Positions 1 through 6,027 of a stretch of 9,514 bases of DNA are shown piece by piece; within the stretch, counting starts at the first letter, position 1; each line of letters opens with the position of its first letter. A program made the translations under genes and the position numbers. The notes beneath the pieces are model-generated. The model saw only the letters and a list, made by a program, of their open reading frames with translations. It did no database searches and had not been told where the DNA came from. Where the stretch lies: positions 1 through 9,514 of the forward strand of contig JADHTD010000086.1 in NCBI GenBank assembly GCA_016776525.1, in the 5' to 3' direction. This stretch comes from Rhodospirillales bacterium. GTDB taxonomy: Bacteria; Pseudomonadota; Alphaproteobacteria; Rhodospirillales; JADHTD01.

Positions 1-1201
1 GGGTCACCGGCACTTTATCCCCCAGTTTTTCGGCCAGGAGTCCGGCGGCTTCGCCGATGAGAAAAGCATGACGGATGTTCCCCAGGTATGGCGTCAGGGC
101 TTCCAGGCCGCCCTCTTTGCCGCGTCCACCGGCGATCCAGTAGATGTTTCCATAGCACGACAGGGCCCGGGCGGCGGCTTCCGGGTTGGTCGCCTTGCTG
201 TCATTGACAAAAGAGACATCGCCGATGGTGGCAACCAGTTCCTGGCGGTGAGCCAGTCCGGGAAAGGAGCGGAGTCCCCGTTCGATATCCTCTGACGAAA
301 CCCCTGCGGCATGGGCGGCGGCATAAGCGGCGGCGGCGTTCTGATGATTGTGGGTCCCCGGCAGGGTGGAGATGGTTGTCAGGTCAATACTTGTGCGGCC
401 CCTGTCCGGCCATTCTATGAGTACGCCATCCTCGGCATAAACGCCGCTGGCTACCGGCGTCGTCCCGGAAACCGCTATTGGTGACGGCTGGTCCTCGCGA
501 ACGAGGCTTTCACAAATCATCCGGGAAGGTTCGTCGTCTATGCCGCAGATGGAGATTTTGGGTCCCTTGAGGCGGTCGAAAAGGCTGGCTTTAACGGCGA
601 CGTAACCGTCCATATCGCCGTGGCGATCCAGATGGTCTGGCGTGATGTTGAGCAGCACGGCGATATCAAAGGCGGCGTCCTGCAGCAGGTCGAGCTGATA
701 GGACGACAGTTCCAGGACATAGATACCGTCCTTGTCCAGTTTCGGCAGCTCCAGCACCGGGAGCCCCAAATTGCCGCCGACTGCCACTTCCAAACCTGCC
801 GTCTCCAGGATGTGCCCGGTCAGCGCCGTCGTCGTCGATTTACCGTTGGTGCCGGTAATGGCGATAGTGGTGGCCTCAGGGACCGCCCGATACAGCAATT
901 CGATGTCGCCGATAACCGGGCACCCGGCCTCTTGCGCCAGCCGGGCCGCCGGATGCGGTTGCGGGTGGGTCAGGGGAATGCCGGGGCTGAGGACCAGGGC
1001 AGCGATCGCGGACCAATCGACCTGCGCCGGATCAGCCGTAGAAAAACCGGCCTTTTCGGCCCGGGCGCGGGCTTCGGCGTTATCGTCCCAGGCCAGCACC
1101 TCGGCGCCGCCCGCCTGTAAAGCGTGGGCTGCCGCCATCCCCGAACGGCCGAGGCCGACGACGGCAACCTTTTGTCCCTTATATTGCGTGATCTCGATCA
1201 T
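1..1201 (-). CDS. murD: UDP-N-acetylmuramoylalanine--D-glutamate ligase (MurD), 3' end cut by window edge
   Basis: Cytoplasmic ATP-dependent ligase that adds D-glutamate to UDP-MurNAc-L-Ala in peptidoglycan precursor synthesis. About 400 codons are visible of a family length near 450-470; the C-terminus lies beyond base 1. The N-terminal Rossmann-like domain begins with KVAVVGLGRSG (residues 11-21). The central Mur ligase domain has the ATP P-loop GTNGKST (117-123), the SSYQ motif (166-169) and NITPDHLDRHG (185-195), followed by a Lys in VAVKASLF at the position expected for the carbamylated lysine. Further on are a GTHNHQNAAAA stretch, a LAHRQE motif and the C-terminal-domain signature NDSKATNPEAA. 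The ATG at 1201 precedes MIEITQYKG. An AGG lies 6 bases upstream and a better AAGGA 13 bases upstream, so the ribosome site is mediocre. The gene follows a DMT transporter by 46 bases instead of a dcw-cluster gene. No frameshift is seen. Identity is very secure. Confidence 0.96.
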   Translation of the reverse strand, partial: MIEITQYKGQKVAVVGLGRSGMAAAHALQAGGAEVLAWDDNAEARARAEKAGFSTADPAQVDWSAIAALVLSPGIPLTHPQPHPAARLAQEAGCPVIGDIELLYRAVPEATTIAITGTNGKSTTTALTGHILETAGLEVAVGGNLGLPVLELPKLDKDGIYVLELSSYQLDLLQDAAFDIAVLLNITPDHLDRHGDMDGYVAVKASLFDRLKGPKISICGIDDEPSRMICESLVREDQPSPIAVSGTTPVASGVYAEDGVLIEWPDRGRTSIDLTTISTLPGTHNHQNAAAAYAAAHAAGVSSEDIERGLRSFPGLAHRQELVATIGDVSFVNDSKATNPEAAARALSCYGNIYWIAGGRGKEGGLEALTPYLGNIRHAFLIGEAAGLLAEKLGDKVPVT

Positions 1202-1235
1202 CGCGTGCCTGTCATCCTTATTCAGTCCGGCGCAG

Positions 1236-1241
1236 AGTATA
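1236..1241 (-). promoter_or_regulatory. Possible -10 element (TATACT) ahead of murD
   Basis: The minus strand reads TATACT here, one mismatch from the sigma-70 -10 consensus, in the 46-base gap between the transporter stop and the murD ATG, about 35 bases before the start codon. No good -35 hexamer is seen 16-18 bases upstream; the candidates there are GC-rich, such as CCGAAC. It could give murD expression independent of the upstream catabolic genes, which an essential gene would need, but a single hexamer match may be chance. Confidence 0.25.
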
Positions 1242-1247
1242 GCCCAA

Positions 1248-2156
1248 TTATGGCGACGGTTCGGCACCGTCGACGTTTCCATCCTTATGCGCCGCCTTCT
1301 TCAACTGGGCCTCGCGCCGGGCGATGAAGACCGTGCTGGTGAAGATGATGACGCCGCCGGTCCACAGCCAGATATCCGGCACCTCGCTGAAGAAGAGAAT
1401 ACCCCACAGGGCCGCCCACAGCAGCCGCGTAAAGTCGTAGGGCACGATGGCGCTGGCATCCGAATATTTGAGGGCCTCGGCCAGACAGACCTGGGCGAAA
1501 GTGGCCATGCCGGCAATCGCTGCCATCCAGAACAGGGCTTCGATGTCCGGCCAGGTCCAATAGGGAAGCGAGAACAACAGGGTTATCGGGAACATGAAAA
1601 CCATCATATAGGCGCTGATGGCGACGCTGGATTCGGTGGTTGTCAATTTCTTGACGACAACCGTCACGAAACCCCAGGTTGCGGATGCGAAAATCGCCAG
1701 GAGCAGGCCGAAACTCAGTTCATCGAAACCCGGGCGGACAATCACCAGCATACCGACGATGCCGGCGAACAGGGCCAGCCAGCGCCGCCAGCCGACCGTT
1801 TCCTTGAGGATCAGGATGGCCATCAAGGTGGCGAACAGCGGTGCGGTAAAGCTGATGGCGGTAATCTCGGCCAGCGGCACCAAGCTCAGCGCGGTGAAAA
1901 AGGACATCATGGCGATGGCGTTAAGGAAGCCGCGAAAGGCAAACAGCTTGATCCGGCTGGTCCGCATCTTGGCCATGCCGCCGTGCAGGAACCAGGGGAC
2001 CAGAAACAGTAATCCAAAAGCGCACCGGAAGAAGGCGATCTCAAACGGATGGACTTCGCCGGCGATCAGTTTGACGATGACGTGGTTGCCGGTGAACAGC
2101 GCAGAGGCGATCAGGGCGAAGAAGACAGCGTGGAAACGGCGGGGAATACCGCTCAT
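1248..2156 (-). CDS. DMT superfamily transporter with two EamA domains
   Basis: Inner-membrane protein of 302 residues, the usual length for ten-helix EamA/RhaT-type drug/metabolite transporters, which exchange small metabolites across the membrane. Hydrophobic segments lie at roughly 9-27, 37-56, 72-90, 95-117, 125-140, 148-168, 178-197, 206-226, 240-256 and 262-279. They form two EamA repeats, about 10-140 and 148-278. The first repeat has the typical PLAEITAISFTAPLF stretch and ends in LKETVGWRRW; the second has the matching ALKYSDASAIVPYDFTRLLWA and FFSEVPD. The tail is short and charged (RREAQLKKAAHKDG). The ATG at 2156 overlaps the TGA of the upstream FAH-family gene by four bases (ATGA), so translation is probably coupled; no strong Shine-Dalgarno precedes it. 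A longer reading frame back to 2456 only runs antiframe through the FAH-family gene. The substrate is unknown; context suggests a compound of the neighbouring catabolic pathway. Confidence 0.9.
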   Translation of the reverse strand: MSGIPRRFHAVFFALIASALFTGNHVIVKLIAGEVHPFEIAFFRCAFGLLFLVPWFLHGGMAKMRTSRIKLFAFRGFLNAIAMMSFFTALSLVPLAEITAISFTAPLFATLMAILILKETVGWRRWLALFAGIVGMLVIVRPGFDELSFGLLLAIFASATWGFVTVVVKKLTTTESSVAISAYMMVFMFPITLLFSLPYWTWPDIEALFWMAAIAGMATFAQVCLAEALKYSDASAIVPYDFTRLLWAALWGILFFSEVPDIWLWTGGVIIFTSTVFIARREAQLKKAAHKDGNVDGAEPSP

Positions 2157-3037
2157 ATAACAGGTGTTTCCAGGGTGCCGATGCCGCTGACGGTAACCGC
2201 CACCGTATCGCCGGATTTGAGAAACACCGGCGGATCGAAGCCGATACCGACGCCGACCGGGGTGCCGGTGGCGATGATGTCGCCGGGCAGCAGGGTGATG
2301 CCGGCGGAAATGGTCTCGATCAGCGTCGGGATATCGAAAATCAGGTCGGCGACTACTGCATCCTGGCGTTTCTCGCCGTTGACCGTGGTGGTCAGTTGCA
2401 GCTTGGCGACGTCGCCGATTTCGTCCGCCGTCACCAGACACGGCCCCATCGGACAATAGCCGTCAAGGCTTTTGCCGATGAACCACTGCTTGTGCTGGTG
2501 TTGCAGGGTGCGCGCCGTCATGTCGTTGATGATGGTATAGCCATAGACATGGTTGTAGGCCTCATCCTTGGCGATGCCGCGGCCGCCGGGGCCGATGATG
2601 ACACCCAGTTCGCCTTCGTAATCGGTGGTACCCGTCGGGTCGAGGCTGAGGTCTAGGTCCTCGCCGGGGCCTATGACGCTGGTCGTCGCCTTGGTAAAGA
2701 TCATCGGGTGATCGGGAATAACCTTGTCCTTTTCCGAGGCATCGAAGCCGCTTTCGTGGAATTCCTTGGCGTGGTCGTGGTAATTGCGCCCAACGCAGAA
2801 GATGTTGCGCCGCGGCGTCGGGATCGGGGCGGTCAGGTAAATGTCTTCAGGGTCGAGCACGGCGACCGGGTCCATGCAGGTTTCCATGGCCCGTTGCAGG
2901 CCTTCGGAGCCCAGTTCGATAAAGCTGGTCATGTCCGAGGACAGGCCGGCGGCGCTGAGGTCAATGACGGCGCCTTCGGCATCGTCGAGCACGCCGATGC
3001 CCGGCATGCGTCCATCCTGGAAAGAAATCAGTTTCAT
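2153..3037 (-). CDS. Fumarylacetoacetate hydrolase (FAH) family protein
   Basis: Predicted 294-residue cytoplasmic metal-dependent enzyme of the FAH/HpcE superfamily. Members hydrolyse C-C bonds, decarboxylate or isomerise ketoenol diacids at the end of aromatic and sugar-acid breakdown. The N-terminal small domain (about 1-70) leads into the catalytic fold at NIFCVGRNYHDHAKEF (78-93). Metal ligands are seen in DYEGELGVIIG (139-149, acidic residues 139, 141, 143) and NDMTAR (171-176, Asp172). GKSLDG (188-193) and GTPVGVG (258-264) are the usual substrate-pocket motifs. The ATG at 3037 is chosen because GGAGG sits 7 bases upstream and the protein begins MKLISFQDG, typical of the family. The frame extends upstream only through the preceding hydrolase gene. 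It begins 34 bases after that gene and overlaps the transporter by 4. The exact reaction (acylpyruvase, oxaloacetate decarboxylase, hydratase or lactone-pathway enzyme) cannot be told from motifs alone. Confidence 0.92.
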   Translation of the reverse strand: MKLISFQDGRMPGIGVLDDAEGAVIDLSAAGLSSDMTSFIELGSEGLQRAMETCMDPVAVLDPEDIYLTAPIPTPRRNIFCVGRNYHDHAKEFHESGFDASEKDKVIPDHPMIFTKATTSVIGPGEDLDLSLDPTGTTDYEGELGVIIGPGGRGIAKDEAYNHVYGYTIINDMTARTLQHQHKQWFIGKSLDGYCPMGPCLVTADEIGDVAKLQLTTTVNGEKRQDAVVADLIFDIPTLIETISAGITLLPGDIIATGTPVGVGIGFDPPVFLKSGDTVAVTVSGIGTLETPVI

Positions 3038-3044
3038 CGCGAAG

Positions 3045-3049
3045 CCTCC
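3045..3049 (-). promoter_or_regulatory. Ribosome binding site of the FAH-family gene
   Basis: GGAGG on the minus strand, 7 bases before the ATG at 3037. It fixes that ATG as the start rather than any in-frame codon farther upstream inside the preceding hydrolase gene. Confidence 0.8.
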
Positions 3050-3071
3050 ATGATGACCGGGATGCCGGTGC

Positions 3072-3929
3072 CTACAACTGCATCTGTGTGAGAGCGGCCC
3101 GGGCCAAGTCCGACTCGGCATCACCCAGGGCCTGGGTGATGCTGAAATGGTTGGCGCCGTCAACGATGAGGCGCTCGGCCGGATGCCCGGTCGCCGTCCA
3201 GGCCTCAAAATAGGCATCGCTCTGGCGTATAAACTCGTTGCTGTCGTGTTCGGCGGTGGCGACAACCAACGGGCAGCCCCGTTCCGGGATGCAGTGGATC
3301 GGCGACAGGGCTTTGACCTCTTCCGGCGTCTGCAATTTCATATCGTCGTTGCGGCTGGTCAGGGACAGGGGGTAGAGGTCGTAATTGCCGCTCAGCAACG
3401 TTGCCCCCTTGATGACGTCGGCAGGCAGGCCCCAGTCGGACCAGTCGGTGCCCATCACCATGCCGCTCTGGTGGGCACCCGACGAATGGCCGCCGAGATA
3501 AATGCGCCGAGGGTCGCCGCCGTAGTCTTTGATGTTGTTGTAGACCCAGGCGACGGCGGCCCGGCTCTGGCGGATCATCTCGGCCAGCGGCACCGCCGTC
3601 AGTTTGGAAAAGTTGACGGCGACGAAAAGCGCCCCGGCCTCGGCATGGGTGTCGGCGGCATAACAGGCATCGGCCTTGGTATTGCGGACCCAGGCGCCGC
3701 CGTGGAAGAAGACCCGGACCGGATCGTCGGTGCCGGTGCCCGGAAAGACATCCAGAATTTCATCGTCGCTGTCGCCATAGGAGATGTTGAACTGGCCGTC
3801 CAATTTTTTGATAGCCGCCTGACTGCGGGCCGTCGTCGCCTTGGTATGGACTTCAGCATCCGGCACCCAGAAACGGGGGTTGTACTGGTTGTTTAAGGCC
3901 TCGGTGTCGTAATCCAGATAGAGTGCCAT
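3072..3929 (-). CDS. Alpha/beta hydrolase, kynurenine formamidase (arylformamidase)-like
   Basis: Predicted 285-residue cytoplasmic serine hydrolase. The N-terminal LNNQYNPRFWVPD (12-24) resembles the start of arylformamidase-like hydrolases, which cleave N-formylkynurenine or related amides and esters. Catalytic features are in order: the oxyanion-hole motif HGGAW (76-80); the nucleophile elbow GHSSGAH (147-153, Ser149); a probable acid, Asp229, in EHDSNEF; and His261 in GANHFS. No signal peptide or membrane segment is seen. The ATG at 3929 has GGAGG 11 bases upstream within a G-rich run. The gene starts 25 bases after the COG3618 amidohydrolase and ends 34 bases before the FAH-family gene. 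Kynurenine 3-monooxygenase, kynureninase and tryptophan dioxygenase are absent here, so a true role in tryptophan breakdown is doubtful. Hydrolysis of a formamide, amide or ester pathway intermediate is an equally good reading. Fold and catalytic residues are secure; substrate is not. Confidence 0.88.
   Translation of the reverse strand: MALYLDYDTEALNNQYNPRFWVPDAEVHTKATTARSQAAIKKLDGQFNISYGDSDDEILDVFPGTGTDDPVRVFFHGGAWVRNTKADACYAADTHAEAGALFVAVNFSKLTAVPLAEMIRQSRAAVAWVYNNIKDYGGDPRRIYLGGHSSGAHQSGMVMGTDWSDWGLPADVIKGATLLSGNYDLYPLSLTSRNDDMKLQTPEEVKALSPIHCIPERGCPLVVATAEHDSNEFIRQSDAYFEAWTATGHPAERLIVDGANHFSITQALGDAESDLARAALTQMQL
3118..3142. repeat. Perfect 25-base inverted repeat inside the alpha/beta hydrolase gene
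   Basis: Two 12-base arms (GCATCACCCAGG and its exact reverse complement) flank a single central base, giving a potential stem of 11 pairs with a 3-base loop in RNA. It lies about 45-70 bases before the hydrolase stop codon and encodes ITQALGDA in that protein. No U-tract follows on the transcript, so it is not a classical intrinsic terminator. A second, shorter palindrome, GGCCCGGGCC, lies just downstream in transcription at 3096-3105. Confidence 0.6.
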
Positions 3930-3940
3930 CGCTTTATCCC

Positions 3941-3945
3941 CCTCC
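3941..3945 (-). promoter_or_regulatory. Ribosome binding site of the alpha/beta hydrolase gene
   Basis: GGAGG followed by further Gs on the minus strand, inside the 25-base gap after the amidohydrolase stop codon. It is 11 bases from the ATG at 3929; the G-run brings usable pairing closer, to about 8 bases. Confidence 0.7.
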
Positions 3946-3954
3946 GATTGCCGG

Positions 3955-4851
3955 TTAACCGTCGATATCTATTTTATAGAGCCGCTTGGCATTCTCAAAG
4001 AAAATGGCGCGCTGCTGTTCGACGGCCAAACTGCTGAGGGCCTCCCGATGGGCGTCGGACAGTTCCTTATAGGTCGTCCACAGCTTCTCGATAGGGAAAT
4101 TACTGCCGAAGACACAGCGCTCAAAGCCGAAGATGCCAATGGTCTCCAAGGCCACGTCGCGGATGTGGTCGACCGAATTGGCGTTGATAAAGGTGCCCAG
4201 GGCTGACAGCTTGGTGAAAACGTTGGGCTGCTCGGCCAACCGTTTGAGCCCCTCGCGCCAGGGGCCGCGCACGGCGTCGTCGGTGGATACCAGCATACCG
4301 GCGTGCAGCAGCACGAAATCGATATCCGGGAAGGCGGCCACCAGTTTGGCGCTGTCCTCGTACTGGGACGGGAAAACCTGTAATTCAAAGAGCCAGCCGT
4401 AGTCCCTGAGTAGGCCTAGGTTGCGGCGGAACAGCGGATCGTTCATCAGGTCCGGGGTCGGTTGGAAGCGGTAGAGTTCTTCCTCGTGCCAGTGCAGTTG
4501 CATGCGGATGCCGCGCATATTGGCATATTGGCTCTGCGCCTTGAGAACATCCGCTGCATCAGGGTTCATCAGGTCGGCGTAGCCGACGATGGCCATCGGC
4601 CAGCCGCTTTCATCGGCCACCGACTGCACCCAGGCGGCCTCATCGACGTCCTGCCCCTTCGGCCAGTTGGTCTGGCAATAGACCGAGGCGACGACATTGG
4701 AATCCTTCAGATCATCCCGGAATTCGTTGATCGGATAATCCCGCATGATCGATTTGTAATCACCGAATATACGGGGTTGCATGGGACCGTTGAGCCAGGC
4801 CAGATCGGCCTGCCGCCAGATATGATGGTGGGCGTCGATCATCGGTATCAT
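3955..4851 (-). CDS. COG3618 family amidohydrolase (lactonase-like, TIM barrel)
   Basis: Predicted 298-residue cytoplasmic TIM-barrel enzyme of the Amidohydrolase_2 family, COG3618 branch. That branch includes L-fucono-/L-rhamnono-lactonases and is related to 2-pyrone-4,6-dicarboxylate lactonase. The protein opens with MIDAHHHIW (4-12), supplying the strand-1 HxH motif (His8, His10). SVYCQTNWP (56-64), GIRMQLHWH (114-122) and FVLLHAG (179-185, His183) follow, as in the family. Near the C-terminus RCVFGSNFPIEKLW (245-258) occupies the place of the usual FGSDWP motif, with Asn251 instead of the catalytic Asp. The ATG at 4851 has AGAGG 6 bases upstream, so it is preferred to the second ATG (Met4) and to the longer frame that begins inside the preceding gene. 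It follows the ACMSD-like gene by 79 bases. It may open a lactone or act on an amide; the Asn leaves open a changed mechanism or metal use. Confidence 0.88.
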   Translation of the reverse strand: MIPMIDAHHHIWRQADLAWLNGPMQPRIFGDYKSIMRDYPINEFRDDLKDSNVVASVYCQTNWPKGQDVDEAAWVQSVADESGWPMAIVGYADLMNPDAADVLKAQSQYANMRGIRMQLHWHEEELYRFQPTPDLMNDPLFRRNLGLLRDYGWLFELQVFPSQYEDSAKLVAAFPDIDFVLLHAGMLVSTDDAVRGPWREGLKRLAEQPNVFTKLSALGTFINANSVDHIRDVALETIGIFGFERCVFGSNFPIEKLWTTYKELSDAHREALSSLAVEQQRAIFFENAKRLYKIDIDG

Positions 4852-4857
4852 AATGTG

Positions 4858-4862
4858 CCTCT
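4858..4862 (-). promoter_or_regulatory. Ribosome binding site of the COG3618 amidohydrolase gene
   Basis: AGAGG on the minus strand, 6 bases before the ATG at 4851. It lies at the end of the 79-base gap that is the largest in the operon. I see no convincing promoter or terminator in the rest of that gap. Confidence 0.65.
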
Positions 4863-4930
4863 TATTTTTGGAACCCGGCCTCTGTAGCTTGTCCCAGGTG
4901 CGGTTGGGTAGGGGAAAAGCTCCAGTAAAA

Positions 4931-6007
4931 TTAACTCTCAATCTTGAGCAATTGAGCCGCATTATGCCCGCAGATGCAGGTCCGGTCATGGTCGCTCAGT
5001 CCCTTGACCTTGTTGACCAGGCCGACCGGGTCGTCCTCGCCCATGTCGTAGGGATAGTCGGTGCCCAGCACGATCTTGTCGGCGCCGTATGTTTCGATCA
5101 GCACGCCCAACTGGTCCGGGTCGAAGACCATGGTGTCGAAGTATAACTTCTTCAGGTAGTGGGACGGCGGGTTGGGCAGGTCTTCACGCACATCGGCGCG
5201 GGCATGGTAGGCATGCTCCATGCGCCCGGCGTAGGCCGGTACGTAACCGCCGCCGTGGGCGACCACCACCTTTAGGCCCGGATAGCGTTCCAGGACGCCG
5301 CCGAAGATCATGTGGCTGATGGCCAGGGTCGATTCCACCGGGTGGCCGATGACGTTGAGGAAATAATTGTCCTGCATGCGCTGGCCGTGGGTAAAACCGT
5401 CCGGGTGGATGAAGACGACAGTATCCAATTCCTCGGCCTTGGCCCAGAATTTCTCCAGGCGCTCGATGTTCAGTTCCTCGCCGTTGATATGGGTGGAAAT
5501 TTCGAAGCCGCGGAAGCCAAGTTCATTGATGCAGCGGTCCATTTCGGCGATGGCCATATCCGTGTTCTGCATGGGCAGGGTGCCCAAGGCGACCAAGCGG
5601 TCCGGCTGCTGGGCGACGGTTTCCGCCATTTCGTCGTTGATCTCGCGGGAAGTTTCGCGGCCCAGTTCGGCGTCGGCCCAGTAATAGTACTGATAGGGCG
5701 AGACGCAGATGGCCTGTATATCGACGCCCATGCGGTCCATGTCGGCGAGCCGTTCATTGAGGTCGGTCATCTTCGGGATGATGGTTTCCAACTGTTCCCG
5801 GTTGATCTTCTTGGTCAGGTCGCTGCCGTACTGAAGGGCCATGCGGCCGGCTTTCTCGGCTTCCGCCTTCATCTTGTCGCCGACGGTCATCGATTGCTTG
5901 TGGCAGTGCAGGTCAACGACCAGCGATTTGGAACCGTCGGTCACGGTAACGGTGCTGCCCTGGTCGGCGGGGGCGCGATGGGAATGGGGGGCGCAGGTGA
6001 AAAACAT
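4931..6007 (-). CDS. ACMSD-family amidohydrolase/decarboxylase
   Basis: Predicted 358-residue cytoplasmic TIM-barrel metalloenzyme. It resembles 2-amino-3-carboxymuconate-6-semialdehyde decarboxylase (ACMSD) and its relatives such as gamma-resorcylate and 5-carboxyvanillate decarboxylases, which use one divalent metal for non-oxidative decarboxylation. Predicted metal and catalytic residues are HCH (His34, His36), His201 in FIHPDG, His251 in AHGGG and Asp317 in LGTDYPY. The block HGGGYVPAYAGRMEHAY, then VREDLPNPPSHYLKKLYFDT, then GTDYPYDMGEDDPVGLV is laid out as in ACMSD and keeps an Arg (262) after the GGG loop. The protein is somewhat longer than bacterial ACMSD (about 330-340), with some 30 residues before the HxH strand and a longer segment after it. 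The ATG at 6007 is fixed by AAGGAG 7 bases upstream. It follows the molybdenum hydroxylase large subunit by 20 bases. Decarboxylation of a hydroxylated aromatic or muconate-type acid is likely but not proven. Confidence 0.9.
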   Translation of the reverse strand: MFFTCAPHSHRAPADQGSTVTVTDGSKSLVVDLHCHKQSMTVGDKMKAEAEKAGRMALQYGSDLTKKINREQLETIIPKMTDLNERLADMDRMGVDIQAICVSPYQYYYWADAELGRETSREINDEMAETVAQQPDRLVALGTLPMQNTDMAIAEMDRCINELGFRGFEISTHINGEELNIERLEKFWAKAEELDTVVFIHPDGFTHGQRMQDNYFLNVIGHPVESTLAISHMIFGGVLERYPGLKVVVAHGGGYVPAYAGRMEHAYHARADVREDLPNPPSHYLKKLYFDTMVFDPDQLGVLIETYGADKIVLGTDYPYDMGEDDPVGLVNKVKGLSDHDRTCICGHNAAQLLKIES

Positions 6008-6014
6008 TTGGTTT

Positions 6015-6020
6015 CTCCTT
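6015..6020 (-). promoter_or_regulatory. Ribosome binding site of the ACMSD-like gene
   Basis: AAGGAG on the minus strand, 7 bases before the ATG at 6007, within the 20-base gap after the large-subunit stop codon. It is the best Shine-Dalgarno match in the window and rules out the longer reading frame running back to 6211. Confidence 0.85.
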
Positions 6021-6027
6021 TTGGGAA

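Noticed and set aside
1202..1219. Five-codon leader peptide frame (ATG at 1217, stop overlapping the murD ATG)
   Set aside because: The only ribosome-site-like bases abut its ATG directly, so it is unlikely to be translated; the frame is short enough to occur by chance.
732..2012. Long plus-strand open frame of 426 codons
   Set aside because: It lies antisense to murD and the DMT transporter, has low-complexity Gln/Gly/Asp-rich content with no family motif, and spans the gap between two well-supported genes. It is a shadow of high-GC codon use.
2157..2456. N-terminal extension of the transporter frame
   Set aside because: It reads out of frame through the FAH-family gene and gives an Arg/His-rich sequence unlike a membrane protein. 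The family start at MSGIPRRF with the ATGA overlap fits better.
3038..3265. N-terminal extension of the FAH-family frame
   Set aside because: It overlaps the end of the hydrolase gene; the GGAGG at 3045-3049 and family alignment support the ATG at 3037.
4852..4989. N-terminal extension of the COG3618 amidohydrolase frame
   Set aside because: It runs through the intergenic gap into the ACMSD-like gene. The AGAGG at 4858-4862 and the MIPMIDAHHH start favour 4851.
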